Assembly: GCA_902810755.1 (NCBI GenBank)
Contig: CADDYT010000019.1
Coordinates: forward strand, 1 to 58,402
Length of the DNA stretch: 58,402 nt
Direction of reading: 5' to 3'
Origin: Chloroflexota bacterium
GTDB lineage: Bacteria; Chloroflexota; Ktedonobacteria; Ktedonobacterales; Ktedonobacteraceae
Shown: positions 16,541 to 25,489 of the stretch, piece after piece
Layout of the letters: every line of letters starts with the position of its first letter
How positions within the stretch are numbered: position 1 is the stretch's first letter
Made by a program: the position numbers and the translations under genes
Notes under the pieces: generated by a model
Told to the model about the DNA's origin: nothing
Databases searched by the model: none
Seen by the model: the letters and a program-made list of their open reading frames with translations, nothing else

Positions 16541-18364
16541 TTACGCGGCTACCACCACACCGGCTTTTTCCTCTTCAGCCGCGCCCTCTTCCAGGGCGAT
16601 GGGGCGTTTGAGGACAAAGAGCGCGGCGGCAGTGACGACTGTCCCGATGAGAATGGACAGGATATAGAGAGGCAGGTTGCCAACGACGCCGGGAATGAAC
16701 ATGACCCAGATGCCGCCGTGCGGGACGTGCAGGCCGATGCCGAAGAGTCCGACTAGCGCGCCGGTGATCGCCGAGCCGATCATGATAGAGGGGATGACGC
16801 GGAAGGGGTCTTCGGCGGCGAAGGGGATGGCCCCTTCGGTGATGAATGATGCGCCCAACACCCAGGCCGCTTTCCCGGCCTCACGCTCGTCATGGGTAAA
16901 GCGGTTCTTGAACAGCACGGTTGCCAGCGCCAGGCCCAGTGGGGGCGTCATACCGGCGGCCATCGACATCGCCATAGGCAAGTAGACGGGATTGTGCGGG
17001 TCGAGCAGCAGCCCGGTGGCAAAGGCATAGGCAGCTTTATTGACCGGTCCGCCCATGTCGAAGGCCATCATCAGGCCAATGAGCAGGCCCAGGAATGCTG
17101 CGTTGACTCCTTGCAAACCTTTCAGCCAGCCGATCAGCGCCTGGTTGAGGAAGGAGACGGGGACGCTGACCACGAAGATCATAACCAGGCCGACGATCAG
17201 CGAGCCGAGGACAGGGAGGACGAGGACGGGCATGATACCGGCCAGATTGCGCGGCAGCTTGATGCCCCGGTTCAGCCAGTAGACGGTATAGCCGGCCAGG
17301 AAGCCTGCGATGATGGCGCCCAGGAAGCCGGAGCCGCCGAGACTGGCGATAACGCCGCCGATCATGCCGGGGGCGATGCCGGGCCGGTCGGCGATCGAGT
17401 AGGCGATGAAGCCTGCCAGAATGGGAACATAGAGCAGGAAGCCTGCTTTCGCCCCGATCACGAAGAGGGCCGCGCCCAGCGACTGCAAGGGGTTGGCAGC
17501 GAAGCCGGTGAGCAGAACGGTCAGGTTCGATGTATCAAAGAAAGCGATCTTATAGCCGCCAACCGCGAAGGCCAGGGCGATCATGATGCCGCCGGCCACA
17601 ACGAATGGGATCATATAGGAGACGCCGGTCATCAGGTGCTTATAGGGGCCTCTGCGGCTCTGTGACCTCGCGGCCTTTGCCGCCTGCACCTCTGCCACAT
17701 AGTCCTTCGCGCCCGCCCTGGCCGGCGTGGCCTGCGCCAGCGCCTTACTGATAACGGCCTTGCCATCGTTGATGGCGGCATTGGTCGAGGTTTCATAGAT
17801 CGGCTTGCCGGCAAAACGGCTCAGATCCACTTTGGCATCGGCAGCGATGACGACCACGTCGGCTGCCGCGATATCGGCAGGCGTAAGCGTGTTCTGCGCG
17901 CCAACGGAGCCTTGCGTCTCCACTTTGATCTTATAGCCCAGCGCCTCCGCCCCCTTTTCCAGCCCTTCTGCCGCCATAAAGGTGTGCGCGATCCCCGTCG
18001 GGCAGGAGGTGATGGCCACAATGCTTTTTGTGGTCGGCGCAGGCGCGGGAGCAGGCGCAGGCACGCTGCTCAGCGCGTTCCTGACGACCGCCTGGCCGTC
18101 TTTGATGGCGGCGTTGGTTGAGGTTTCATAGACGGGCTTGCCGGCAAAGCGGCTCATGTCCACTTTGGCATCGGCGGCGATAATTACCACATCTGCATCT
18201 TGAATGTCGGCAGCAGTCAGGGTATCCTGCGCGCCAACGGAGCCTTGCGTCTCCACTTTGATGCTGTGGCCCAGCGCCTCGGCCCCTCGCTTGAGGCCCT
18301 CGGCGGCCATGAAGGTGTGCGCGATTCCTGTGGGACAGGAGGTAATCGCAACGATCTTCGCCAT
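16541..18364 (-). CDS. fruA: PTS fructose-type EIIB-EIIB-EIIC permease
   Basis: 607 residues. Two fructose EIIB domains are in tandem: the first at 1-100 with phospho-Cys10, the second at about 113-212 with Cys121, both in the motif [16 protein letters not shown]. By eye the two are more than 80 percent identical. From about residue 250 the hydrophobic EIIC domain follows ([17 protein letters not shown]; a [11 protein letters not shown] motif in the middle). In E. coli FruA the first B-like domain lacks the active Cys; here both copies keep it. ATG 18364 has AAGGAG nine bases upstream. It takes up fructose as fructose-1-phosphate, with phosphate from the EIIA-HPr-EI fusion encoded at the start of this operon. 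Confidence 0.95.
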   Translation of the reverse strand: MAKIVAITSCPTGIAHTFMAAEGLKRGAEALGHSIKVETQGSVGAQDTLTAADIQDADVVIIAADAKVDMSRFAGKPVYETSTNAAIKDGQAVVRNALSSVPAPAPAPAPTTKSIVAITSCPTGIAHTFMAAEGLEKGAEALGYKIKVETQGSVGAQNTLTPADIAAADVVVIAADAKVDLSRFAGKPIYETSTNAAINDGKAVISKALAQATPARAGAKDYVAEVQAAKAARSQSRRGPYKHLMTGVSYMIPFVVAGGIMIALAFAVGGYKIAFFDTSNLTVLLTGFAANPLQSLGAALFVIGAKAGFLLYVPILAGFIAYSIADRPGIAPGMIGGVIASLGGSGFLGAIIAGFLAGYTVYWLNRGIKLPRNLAGIMPVLVLPVLGSLIVGLVMIFVVSVPVSFLNQALIGWLKGLQGVNAAFLGLLIGLMMAFDMGGPVNKAAYAFATGLLLDPHNPVYLPMAMSMAAGMTPPLGLALATVLFKNRFTHDEREAGKAAWVLGASFITEGAIPFAAEDPFRVIPSIMIGSAITGALVGLFGIGLHVPHGGIWVMFIPGVVGNLPLYILSILIGTVVTAAALFVLKRPIALEEGAAEEEKAGVVVAA

Positions 18365-18424
18365 GTTCGTTTTCTCCTTGTGATGTGAGAGATACATTTC
18401 GTTACAACAGTGACTGCTGACGCA

Positions 18425-19372
18425 CTACAGGGAAACGCTGTTACGGGTGTGGATGGTCACCTGCTGGAAGTATGCCTGAAGCGTTTCGCGATCAGGCAGC
18501 CTGGAACTGAGGCCGGTGATGCGGCCAAGCGAGTAGGCTGTGGCAAGGCGGGCGCAGTTGGCCAGGCTCATATTCTGCGCCAGACCGGCGAGCAGCCCGG
18601 CTACCAGCGCGTCACCGGCCCCGACGGTGCTTTTCACCGTCACCGCTGGAGGAACCGCCACCAGCGCATTCTCCTCGTCGATGAACATGGCGCCGCGCTC
18701 GCCCATAGAGACCACGACGAGCTTGATACCGTTGTTCATCAACTCACTGCTCGCCAGTTCGATGTCGAATTCGTTTGCCAGCGTCCGTCCGCTCAGTTCT
18801 TGCAGTTCGTCGATATTGGGCTTGATGACGGTCGGGCCTGCCAGCACGCCCTGGCGCAGGGCCTGACCGCTTGTGTCCAGCGTCACACGCTTGCCGAGTT
18901 CCTTGAGCCGGGCGATGATGGTGGCATAGAGCGTATCGGGTACGCCCGGCGGTAGCGCCCCGGCCAGCACGAACCAGTCACAGGAGGCTGCGAGGTGTTC
19001 GATCTGCTCAAACAGGGCCTCTATCGCCTCTGACGGCGGCGTCAGGCCGGGCATGTTGATATCGGTGGTGCGCTGCCTGGCCTCGTCGACGATTTTGACG
19101 CCGGTCCGGGTCTCGCCAGGGATGCGTACAAAATGGTCGGCGATGCCCTTGCGCGCGAAGAAACGTTCAAAAATTTCGGCGTTGTCCTGGCCGAGAAAGC
19201 CGGTCACGGCTACTTCGTAGCCGCTATCGGCCAGAAACGAGGCGACGTTGACGCCTTTGCCGCCCGCGTTGAACTGCATGGCCTGCCCGCGATTGACGGT
19301 GTTAGTGCGGAAATTGTTGACGCGCACGGTCTGATCAATGGCCGGGTTGAGCGTGACGGTTGCGATTTTCAT
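18425..19372 (-). CDS. fruK: 1-phosphofructokinase
   Basis: 315 residues of the PfkB/ribokinase family: TVTLNPAIDQTVRV at the N-terminus, substrate-site FNAGGKGVNVASFLADSG, and the C-terminal catalytic motif STVGAGDALVAGLLAGLA with the essential Asp. It phosphorylates fructose-1-phosphate to fructose-1,6-bisphosphate. The ATG at 19372 overlaps the stop of the upstream PTS gene (ATGA) and has GAGGAG before it, so the genes are coupled. fruA follows 60 bp later. The fru context argues for 1-phosphofructokinase rather than tagatose-6-phosphate kinase. Confidence 0.95.
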   Translation of the reverse strand: MKIATVTLNPAIDQTVRVNNFRTNTVNRGQAMQFNAGGKGVNVASFLADSGYEVAVTGFLGQDNAEIFERFFARKGIADHFVRIPGETRTGVKIVDEARQRTTDINMPGLTPPSEAIEALFEQIEHLAASCDWFVLAGALPPGVPDTLYATIIARLKELGKRVTLDTSGQALRQGVLAGPTVIKPNIDELQELSGRTLANEFDIELASSELMNNGIKLVVVSMGERGAMFIDEENALVAVPPAVTVKSTVGAGDALVAGLLAGLAQNMSLANCARLATAYSLGRITGLSSRLPDRETLQAYFQQVTIHTRNSVSL

Positions 19373-21831
19373 AAACTCCTCACCTCTGCCGCCGTGCGGC
19401 ACTCTAATGCGCGCCGGGCGAGCGTCTGCAACTCCGCCAGCGAATGCTTGCGGATTTCCGCTTTGACCGCCGGAATGGCGGGAACGCTGGCGCTCAGTTC
19501 GGTCACGCCGAGGCCGCTCAGGATCAGCGCGCCCTTCGGGTCGCTGGCGAGACCGCCACAGACTCCTACCCATTTCCCGGCCTTGCTGGCCGCCTGCACG
19601 GTCTGTGCGATCATGCGCAGCACGGCGGGATGCAGCGCGTCGGCCTGCTTCGCCAGTTGCGGGTGCAGCCGATCCATTGCCAGCACGTACTGCGTCAGGT
19701 CGTTGGTGCCGATGGAGAAGAAATCAATTTCCTGCGCGAGTTGATCGGCCATGACGACGGCGGATGGCACTTCGACCATGATGCCGAGCGAGAGCGATGG
19801 CGCGTTCAGTTCGCGCTGCACCTGTTCGGCAATGGCCCGCGCCCGCTGCACCTCTTCAAGCATGGCGATCATGGGGAACATGATCTTGATGGGGCCGTAG
19901 GCGGCCGCGCGATAGATGGCGCGCAACTGCGGGATGAACAGGTCTGGCCGCGCCAGGCAGAGCCGAATGCCGCGTATGCCCAGGAAGGCGTTATCTTCTT
20001 TCGGCAGCTTGAGGTAGGGAACCTCTTTGTCCCCGCCGATATCGAGCGTGCGGATAATCAACGGGCGACCGCCCAGCGCCTGCACCATGTCGCGGTACGC
20101 CTCGAATTGCTCCTCTTCAGTGGGAGCGGAGTCGCGGCCCAGGAAGAGAAACTCGGTGCGCATCAGGCCAACGCCCTCGGCCCCTGCCGCCACGGCCTGT
20201 GGAGCCTCGCTGGCACGATTGATGTTGGCGGCAACCTCGACATGGTAGCCGTCGGTAGTGACTGCCGGGGCCAGGCGCGCGGAGTTGGCCGCCTCTTGCT
20301 GCTCTTGCAATTGCAACTGCGCTTTGCGCGCCGTCTGAATATCGCTCTCTGCCGGGTTGACATAGAGCTTGCCAGCCGAGCCGTCCAGAATGGCGGGCGT
20401 GCCATTGTTGAGATCAAGCACGGCCGCTCCGGCGCCGACGATGGCCGGGATGCCCAGCGAGCGCGCGATGATGGCGGTGTGCGAGGTCGGCCCGCCCTTT
20501 GCCGTGCAGAAACCGAGAATACTATCGGCATCGAGCGCGGCGGTATCGGACGGCGTCAGGTCTTCGGCGATCAGAATAACGGGGGTATCGTGCGAGACGG
20601 GCTGCTCATCCGCGGCGCCGACGAGGTGGCGCAGGACGCGCTGGCCCACGTCGCTCAGGTCAACGGCGCGCGCCGCCAGCGTCGGGTCGTCCAGCTTCTG
20701 TACCTGCCTGACCCGTTCGTTGATGGTCTGCTGCCACGACCATGCCGCGCTGTGTCCCTGGTAGATCAGGGAAATGGTCTGCCCGATGAGGCCAGTATCA
20801 TTGAGAAATTCGGCGTGGACGCGGAAGATCGCAGCCTTGCCGGAACCCAGGCGCGTCTTCACCTCTCCATATAGCCGTTCGAGTTCGCCATGCGCGGCGT
20901 CCAGCGCCTGTTGAAAACGATTTCCTTCTACCATCGGGTCGCCCGGCTGGTCGGAGACGACGATGGCGCGCTGCCTGTACTGGCGCAGCGGCCCGATCGC
21001 CAGTCCGCCGGAGGCGGTGATGCCGGGGATGGTCAGAACGGCGGCCTGGGGCGTCCAGGTTGCTTCAGCGGCTGCCGCCGGATGTTCCTCCGGCTCGTCG
21101 CCCAGACCGCTTTCGAGCGCGGCCTGCAGGGCCTTCAGCGCGTCGGTGGCATCTGGCCCCTCAGCAGAGACGCGAATGGCCGCGCCGTTTTCGGCCCCCA
21201 GTTGCAGCAGGGAAAGCAGGCTCTTGCCGTTGGAGACGGTCTCGCCATGCCGCACGCGAATGTTGGACTTGAACTGCTTCGCCAGATCGACGAAAACGGC
21301 GGCGGGACGGGCATGCAGGCCGGTCTTGTTGCGCACAACGGTATCGAAGAAGGTGGGATAATCTACGTCGTCGTCTCGCTTTACCGGCGCGGCGGCGGCA
21401 GGGCGCTCGCCCGTCAGAGCTTCGATGATATCGCGGGAATCGCCGGTGCGCGTCAGGCGCTCAACCTGTTCTTTATCGCCCAGCACACGGGTCAGGCGGC
21501 GCAAGACCTCGATATGTTCATCGGACTTCGCGGCAATACCAACAATCAAATGGACGGTTTCACCGGGATTCCAGGTCACGCCCTGCGGGGACTGCACGAC
21601 TGCAATGCCGGTACGATGGATCAGGTCGCGGTTCTCAGGCAGGCCATGAGGAATGGCGATACCGTTGCCAAGATAGGTATTGGCGACCTGTTCGCGGCCT
21701 AACATACTGGAGATATAGCCAGCATCAATACAACCGCTATCAACCAGGAGCTGGCCTACCTGGAGGATAGCCTCTTGCTTATCCGCGGCACGGGACTGTA
21801 ATCGGATCTGGCGCTCATCAAGCGTAATCAT
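19369..21831 (-). CDS. PTS EIIA(Fru)-HPr-EI fusion (multiphosphoryl transfer protein)
   Basis: 820 residues carrying three PTS modules. EIIA: residues 1-145 with phospho-His62 in GNGIAIPHGLPE. HPr: about 160-245 with His173 in NKTGLHARPAAVF and a regulatory-type Ser204 in NGKSLLSLL. EI: about 265-820 with phospho-His451 in GGPTSHTAIIARSLGIPAIVG and the PEP-binding segments VGLMRTEFLFLGR and FSIGTNDLTQYVLAMDRL. One polypeptide thus carries phosphate from PEP to EIIB, making the operon independent of separate ptsH/ptsI. ATG 21831, the second of two adjacent ATGs, is five bases from GGAGG. It is first in the operon, under the promoter and operator at 21898-21926. Orthologues are often called FruB or PtsP/FPr. 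Confidence 0.95.
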   Translation of the reverse strand: MITLDERQIRLQSRAADKQEAILQVGQLLVDSGCIDAGYISSMLGREQVANTYLGNGIAIPHGLPENRDLIHRTGIAVVQSPQGVTWNPGETVHLIVGIAAKSDEHIEVLRRLTRVLGDKEQVERLTRTGDSRDIIEALTGERPAAAAPVKRDDDVDYPTFFDTVVRNKTGLHARPAAVFVDLAKQFKSNIRVRHGETVSNGKSLLSLLQLGAENGAAIRVSAEGPDATDALKALQAALESGLGDEPEEHPAAAAEATWTPQAAVLTIPGITASGGLAIGPLRQYRQRAIVVSDQPGDPMVEGNRFQQALDAAHGELERLYGEVKTRLGSGKAAIFRVHAEFLNDTGLIGQTISLIYQGHSAAWSWQQTINERVRQVQKLDDPTLAARAVDLSDVGQRVLRHLVGAADEQPVSHDTPVILIAEDLTPSDTAALDADSILGFCTAKGGPTSHTAIIARSLGIPAIVGAGAAVLDLNNGTPAILDGSAGKLYVNPAESDIQTARKAQLQLQEQQEAANSARLAPAVTTDGYHVEVAANINRASEAPQAVAAGAEGVGLMRTEFLFLGRDSAPTEEEQFEAYRDMVQALGGRPLIIRTLDIGGDKEVPYLKLPKEDNAFLGIRGIRLCLARPDLFIPQLRAIYRAAAYGPIKIMFPMIAMLEEVQRARAIAEQVQRELNAPSLSLGIMVEVPSAVVMADQLAQEIDFFSIGTNDLTQYVLAMDRLHPQLAKQADALHPAVLRMIAQTVQAASKAGKWVGVCGGLASDPKGALILSGLGVTELSASVPAIPAVKAEIRKHSLAELQTLARRALECRTAAEVRSL

Positions 21832-21897
21832 CATCGCCTCCTGGCGTTTCAAGAAAGAGTTTTTACTTCGCTGTATCAACCTGTCAACCTTGTTACA

Positions 21898-21926
21898 ATT
21901 GTAAACGATTACAATTTGTTTGTCAA
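21898..21926 (-). promoter_or_regulatory. fru operon promoter with embedded LacI-type operator O1
   Basis: Minus strand TTGACA (21926-21921), 17-bp spacer, TACAAT (21903-21898). The spacer and -10 contain GTAATCGTTTAC (21912-21901), one mismatch from the perfect palindrome GTAAACGTTTAC found twice near the divergent regulator gene. A LacI-family repressor bound here would occlude the -10. Confidence 0.85.
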
Positions 21927-22027
21927 GGGTTCTGGCTATCAGTTTTCGATTTTGCGGAAAAATTTGCAAAATTCGTTTGAATTGAAGAGAATAACGGGTA
22001 TAGCAAGAAAGAAACGTATCAAATTTC

Positions 22028-22039
22028 GTAAACGTTTAC
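22028..22039. promoter_or_regulatory. LacI-family operator O2
   Basis: Perfect 12-bp palindrome GTAAACGTTTAC with central CG, the typical LacI/FruR-like half-site arrangement. It lies 32 bp before the extended -10 of the regulator gene. Confidence 0.85.
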
Positions 22040-22067
22040 AACGATGCTGGTATTTCCTTGAGAAAGA

Positions 22068-22092
22068 TGGTATAATACTGGTAAACGTTTAC
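22068..22092 (+). promoter_or_regulatory. Regulator-gene promoter (extended -10) and LacI-family operator O3
   Basis: TGGTATAAT (hexamer 22071-22076) is an extended -10 element. Five bases later a second perfect GTAAACGTTTAC (22081-22092) covers the expected transcription start. O2 and O3 are 53 bp apart, about five helical turns, and flank the -10, suggesting autorepression, perhaps with looping to O1. The 5' leader to ATG 22237 is about 150 bases and includes one REP-like palindrome (22169-22191). Confidence 0.8.
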
Positions 22093-22168
22093 ATATCAAA
22101 GCAATGAAGGGGGCGTGTTCGAGACGGGTGAGTGCGGGGAAGGCAACGCCGCTCTGGCCCATGCAGAT

Positions 22169-22191
22169 GCTTCGCTGCACTCAGTATGACA
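22169..22191. repeat. REP-like palindrome copy
   Basis: GCTTCGCTGCACTCAGTATG with trailing ACA is an imperfect copy of the dispersed palindrome found at six further sites in the window. Confidence 0.6.
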
Positions 22192-22236
22192 CGTTCACGA
22201 TGAGATAGGTTTTTCATTACGTGTTAAGGAGTTCTC

Positions 22237-23244
22237 ATGGTAAGTATCAAAGATGTTGCCGGGGAGGCGGGAGTATCGACGGCGACGGTTTCGCGAGTCC
22301 TCTCCAACGGCCAGCATGTGCGACCGGAGGTGCGCGAGCGCGTGCTGGCGGCGGTGGAGAAGCTGGGCTACCGGCCCAATCTGGTGGCGAGAAGTTTGCG
22401 TTCGCAGCATTCCAACACCGTCGGCCTGATCGTCTCCGATATTCGCAATCCCTTTTTCACTTCGCTGAGCCGCGCGGTGGAAGACGCGGCATACGAGCAG
22501 GGCTTCAGCGTGCTGCTGTGCAATACGGACGAAAACCCTGAGAAAGAGAAGATTTATCTCAATCTGATGCAGGATGAGAATGTGGCGGGCCTCATTTTTT
22601 CGCCCACGCGGCAAACGGTTGCGAAGTTTTCCGCCGCGCAGCTCGACTTCCCCGTCGTGATCGTTGATCGCGCTGTGCCGCATGGAGATGTCGATGCTGT
22701 GCTGCTGGACAACATCGATGCCGGTTATCGTCTTACCACGCACCTGATCGAGAACGGCTACCGGCGTATCGCGGCCCTGTGCGGCGAGATGAGTACGACG
22801 GGGCGCGAGCGAGAGGCAGGCTACGAGAAGGCGCTGCGCGAGCATGGCCTTACACCTGCTGCTGAACAGGTGAAATATGTGCAGCCAAAGGTCGAAGCGG
22901 GACACGCGGCCACGCTGAAGCTACTGGATGCATCGCAGCCGCCCGACGCCCTGCTCACCACCAACAGCCTGCTGGGTGAAGGGGCCTTGCTGGCCATACG
23001 AGAACGCGGCCTCAGCATCCCTGAAGACATCGCCCTGGTCACCTTCGACGAAACGACGTGGGCCGCGCTGGTGCAGCCGGCCATCACGCTCATCGCCCAG
23101 CCCACCTACGAGATCGGCCAGACGGCGACCGAACTGCTCCTGCAGCGCATCGCCAACCCGCATCGTTCCAGCCGCCAGGTGATCCTGAAAGGGCAATTGC
23201 TGGCGCGTGGGTCAAGCGCGCCACGCAAGCAGCGCGTTAGCTAA
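22237..23244 (+). CDS. LacI-family transcriptional regulator of the fru operon
   Basis: 335 residues. Residues 1-55 form the LacI HTH and hinge (SIKDVAGEAGVSTATVSRVL; YRPNLVARSLR), followed by a periplasmic-binding-protein-like sensor domain (VGLIVSDIRNPFFTSLSRAVE; FDETTWAALVQPAITLIAQP). AAGGAG precedes ATG 22237. The divergent fru genes, together with three GTAAACGTTTAC-type sites in the shared region, make it the likely repressor of the PTS operon and of itself; fructose-1-phosphate would be the expected effector, by analogy to Cra/FruR, but this is not shown by the sequence. Confidence 0.93.
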   Translation: MVSIKDVAGEAGVSTATVSRVLSNGQHVRPEVRERVLAAVEKLGYRPNLVARSLRSQHSNTVGLIVSDIRNPFFTSLSRAVEDAAYEQGFSVLLCNTDENPEKEKIYLNLMQDENVAGLIFSPTRQTVAKFSAAQLDFPVVIVDRAVPHGDVDAVLLDNIDAGYRLTTHLIENGYRRIAALCGEMSTTGREREAGYEKALREHGLTPAAEQVKYVQPKVEAGHAATLKLLDASQPPDALLTTNSLLGEGALLAIRERGLSIPEDIALVTFDETTWAALVQPAITLIAQPTYEIGQTATELLLQRIANPHRSSRQVILKGQLLARGSSAPRKQRVS

Positions 23245-23279
23245 AATTAGAGATCGTTTTCGGGGCAGCTATAGCCGCT

Positions 23280-23323
23280 GCCAGCGTCTCGCTCATTCAA
23301 GCGGCTTGCGGTGAGACGCTGGC
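23280..23323. terminator. Hairpin between the LacI regulator and the SDR gene
   Basis: GCCAGCGTCTC (23280-23290) and GAGACGCTGGC (23313-23323) form a perfect 11-bp stem between two convergent genes. No T-run is present. The rest of 23245-23434 holds nothing recognisable. Confidence 0.5.
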
Positions 23324-23434
23324 GAATCACGGCCTGCTGACGAGCGGAGATGCCGGGGCAATCAAAATCGTGTTCGTGCTGCTCAACGAAGCTGACACGT
23401 TTAAAAGATGTTCTCAATTGTACCGGTCCAACCC

Positions 23435-24190
23435 CTACCGTACCTGTTCGGTCGGGCGCACGAGAATCTCATTGATGCTGACACGTGGGGGCTGCGTGAC
23501 GGCGTAGATGACGGCGGCGGCGATGTCCTCGCTTTCAAGCTGCTGGATCGTCTGACCGTAGGCTTCGGATTCCTGCTTTGCCTGCTGGTTGGTAATATGC
23601 TCGCGTAGTTCAGTATTCACATAGCCCGGTTCAATCAGCGTCACGCGGATGTGATCTTTTGTGACTTCCTGGCGCAGGGCATCGGAAAAGGCGTTCAGGC
23701 CCCACTTGGTGGCGTTGTAGACGGCGCTGCCGGGGTGCGTGGTGCGCCCGGCCACCGACGAGATATTGACGATATCGCCGCCATGCTCCGCTTCCATGAT
23801 GGGTAGCACGGCATGGACGGCGTACATTGCGCCGAGCAGGTTGGTCGTGACCATGCGCTGCCAGTCGGTGAGATCAGCGTTGAGGACGGGACCGAGCAGC
23901 ATGACGCCCGCGTTGTTGACAAGGATATCGATATGTCCCCATTTCTGCATCACCTGCCGCACCATCGCCTCGACCTGTTTCGGGTTCGTGACATCATTCT
24001 GGATGGCAATGGCCTGCCCGCCATGCTCTTCAATGCGCTGCGCTACCTCATGCAACCGCTCGATGCGCCGCCCCGTCAGCGCGACCGCCGCGCCATTGGC
24101 GGCCAGCGCCAGCGCGGTCGCCTCGCCAATACCGGACGAAGCGCCGGTGACAATCGCGACCTTGCCACTCAATTTCCCCTGTTCCGCCAT
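23435..24190 (-). CDS. SDR-family NAD(P)-dependent oxidoreductase
   Basis: 251 residues, a classical short-chain dehydrogenase. Cofactor loop TGASSGIGEA at residues 15-24, NNAG at 92-95, catalytic Ser144/145 (NISSVAG), Tyr158 and Lys162 (YNATKWG). The GRR after the second beta strand (residues 40-42) favours NADP(H). It belongs to the broad YdfG/clavaldehyde-dehydrogenase-like group of small-alcohol or serine dehydrogenases; the substrate cannot be named. Single-gene unit between convergent lacI and a REP doublet. Confidence 0.92.
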   Translation of the reverse strand: MAEQGKLSGKVAIVTGASSGIGEATALALAANGAAVALTGRRIERLHEVAQRIEEHGGQAIAIQNDVTNPKQVEAMVRQVMQKWGHIDILVNNAGVMLLGPVLNADLTDWQRMVTTNLLGAMYAVHAVLPIMEAEHGGDIVNISSVAGRTTHPGSAVYNATKWGLNAFSDALRQEVTKDHIRVTLIEPGYVNTELREHITNQQAKQESEAYGQTIQQLESEDIAAAVIYAVTQPPRVSINEILVRPTEQVR

Positions 24191-24233
24191 AGGTTTTCCT
24201 CTCTTTCAGCCGCTACATTGTTTGTCATTATCA

Positions 24234-24319
24234 TGTCATGCTGAGCGGCAGCCAGGCGTCTCCTCGTAGTGCTATGTTCTGCTCGCTACCCGGTTGCTTC
24301 GCTGCCGCTCAGCATGACA
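24234..24319. repeat. REP doublet (REPIN-like): inverted pair of palindromic repeats
   Basis: TGTCATGCTGAGCGGCAGC (24234-24252) and its exact inverse (24301-24319) enclose 48 bp. The 19-bp arms are of the same family as the single copies at 22169, 33807, 46804, 49532, 49591 and 50276. Two REP units in inverted orientation form the doublet structure known as a REPIN. Confidence 0.75.
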
Positions 24320-24374
24320 CGGACAAGTCCATTCTTTATGGCTTGCAAAGACTTCTACGTTACCATACACGTTT

Positions 24375-24530
24375 CTACGATGCGTGGCGTTCCTGGTCGC
24401 GAATCCAGTCCCGCACAATTTTACGCACCAGGGTTGCCTTTTTCATGCCCCGCTCTTCGGCCAGGCGCTCAAGGCTTCTGTCGGTTTCCTCATCTACCGG
24501 GTAATACCTCTCATGGCCTTCTGGATTCAA
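24375..24530 (-). CDS. Tiny ribbon-helix-helix-like protein (51 aa)
   Basis: A 51-codon frame reads NPEGHERYYPVDEETDRSLE and continues with RLAEERGMKKATLVRKIV and WIRDQERHAS. The order of a short strand (RYYPV), helix and second helix with KKATLVRKIVRDWI resembles CopG/ribbon-helix-helix DNA-binding proteins. Its only plausible start is TTG 24530, which overlaps the TGA of the upstream isomerase gene (TTGA), so it would be made by translational coupling. It is the last gene of the six-gene operon and could be a local regulator or antitoxin-like protein; no toxin is adjacent. Confidence 0.6.
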   Translation of the reverse strand: MNPEGHERYYPVDEETDRSLERLAEERGMKKATLVRKIVRDWIRDQERHAS

Positions 24531-25447
24531 GATGGCAACCAGAACTTTTCCCTCATAGCATCGCGCCAGTACCGGACGCTTTCATGCAGGTCTTGCAGCA
24601 CCGAATCCTCCTCGGCCTCGAAGGGGTGGATAGGTTCGAGGAAGAGGTAGATGTCCGAGGCGGGCCAGTGCTGGAGGGCGTCGAGGACTGGCGGGGCCTG
24701 TACAAGGCCCTGAGCGTTGCAGACGGGCGTGAAGGGCCAGTGGTGATCGCCTGTGCGGTCGCTCTGTTGCAGGTGCAGGATGGGAGTGTGAGGCCAGGAG
24801 ACATTGAGCCAGGCCAGGTAGTCGTCGCTGGCCGTGCCGGTACGCAGGGCGCAGGGATGGCCGAGATCGAGGCAGAGGACGAGCGGCACGCCATCTAACG
24901 CGAGGCTGCTAAGTTGCTGCGCCTGTTCGATGCTGTAGCCCCACTCGCGCGTCACGGCCATGTTCTCAAAAAGCAGGAAGCTCAAGCCGCGCTGCGCCGC
25001 GTAGCGAGAGAGGGTGGCAAGGCGCTGCTCAAGCTCGGCGAGCAGCAGGCGCTGGCGGGCCTCGTCATGGGCATCCTGCGCGCTGAATGCTCCGAGGTGG
25101 CCGCCCACGCCCGGCGCGCCGAGGCGCGCTGTGAAGTCGATGGCGCGTTCGTACCAGCGCATCGCCGCCTCGCGCATAGCCTCGTCTGGGTGCAGCAACT
25201 GGCTCCAGGAGTAAGCGGCCAGCCCGGTGAAGGCGCTGTGGATGAGGATGCCCTCGGCGGCAGCCTGCTCTCGTAGCGTATCGGCATACGCGGCAGTGAC
25301 GGTTTCATCGAGCAGAGGATCGATGAGATCGAAGCTGAACTGGCAGCAATCGAGGCCGAGTTCTTTGACGATGCGCAGCCAGCGTTGCGGTTCGGGCCAG
25401 CGTTTGACGGCGAAGCAGGCGTTGATGCCCAGATGCAGGTTCGGCAT
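24527..25447 (-). CDS. Sugar phosphate isomerase/epimerase family TIM-barrel protein
   Basis: 306 residues of the xylose-isomerase-like (AP endonuclease 2) TIM barrel. LHLGINACFAVKRWPEPQRW opens the barrel, with helical and strand segments such as GLDCCQFSFDLIDP, HSAFTGLAAYSW, FLLFENMAVTREWG, LVLCLDLGHPCA and ILHLQQSDRTGDHH; the conserved Glu, Asp-x-Gly-His and Gln residues match the metal site of the family. ATG 25447 has AGGAGG ten bases upstream. It follows an FGGY kinase, so it probably interconverts a ketose/aldose-type intermediate in the same pathway. Specific substrate unknown. Confidence 0.85.
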   Translation of the reverse strand: MPNLHLGINACFAVKRWPEPQRWLRIVKELGLDCCQFSFDLIDPLLDETVTAAYADTLREQAAAEGILIHSAFTGLAAYSWSQLLHPDEAMREAAMRWYERAIDFTARLGAPGVGGHLGAFSAQDAHDEARQRLLLAELEQRLATLSRYAAQRGLSFLLFENMAVTREWGYSIEQAQQLSSLALDGVPLVLCLDLGHPCALRTGTASDDYLAWLNVSWPHTPILHLQQSDRTGDHHWPFTPVCNAQGLVQAPPVLDALQHWPASDIYLFLEPIHPFEAEEDSVLQDLHESVRYWRDAMREKFWLPS

Positions 25448-25489
25448 GATGAAATTTCCTCCTTCTGAAAGTCTCTCATGGCTCACTTT

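Noticed and set aside
16541..18364. Double EIIB domain as an assembly duplication
   Set aside because: The two copies differ at many codons across their whole length, so they are genuine diverged repeats.
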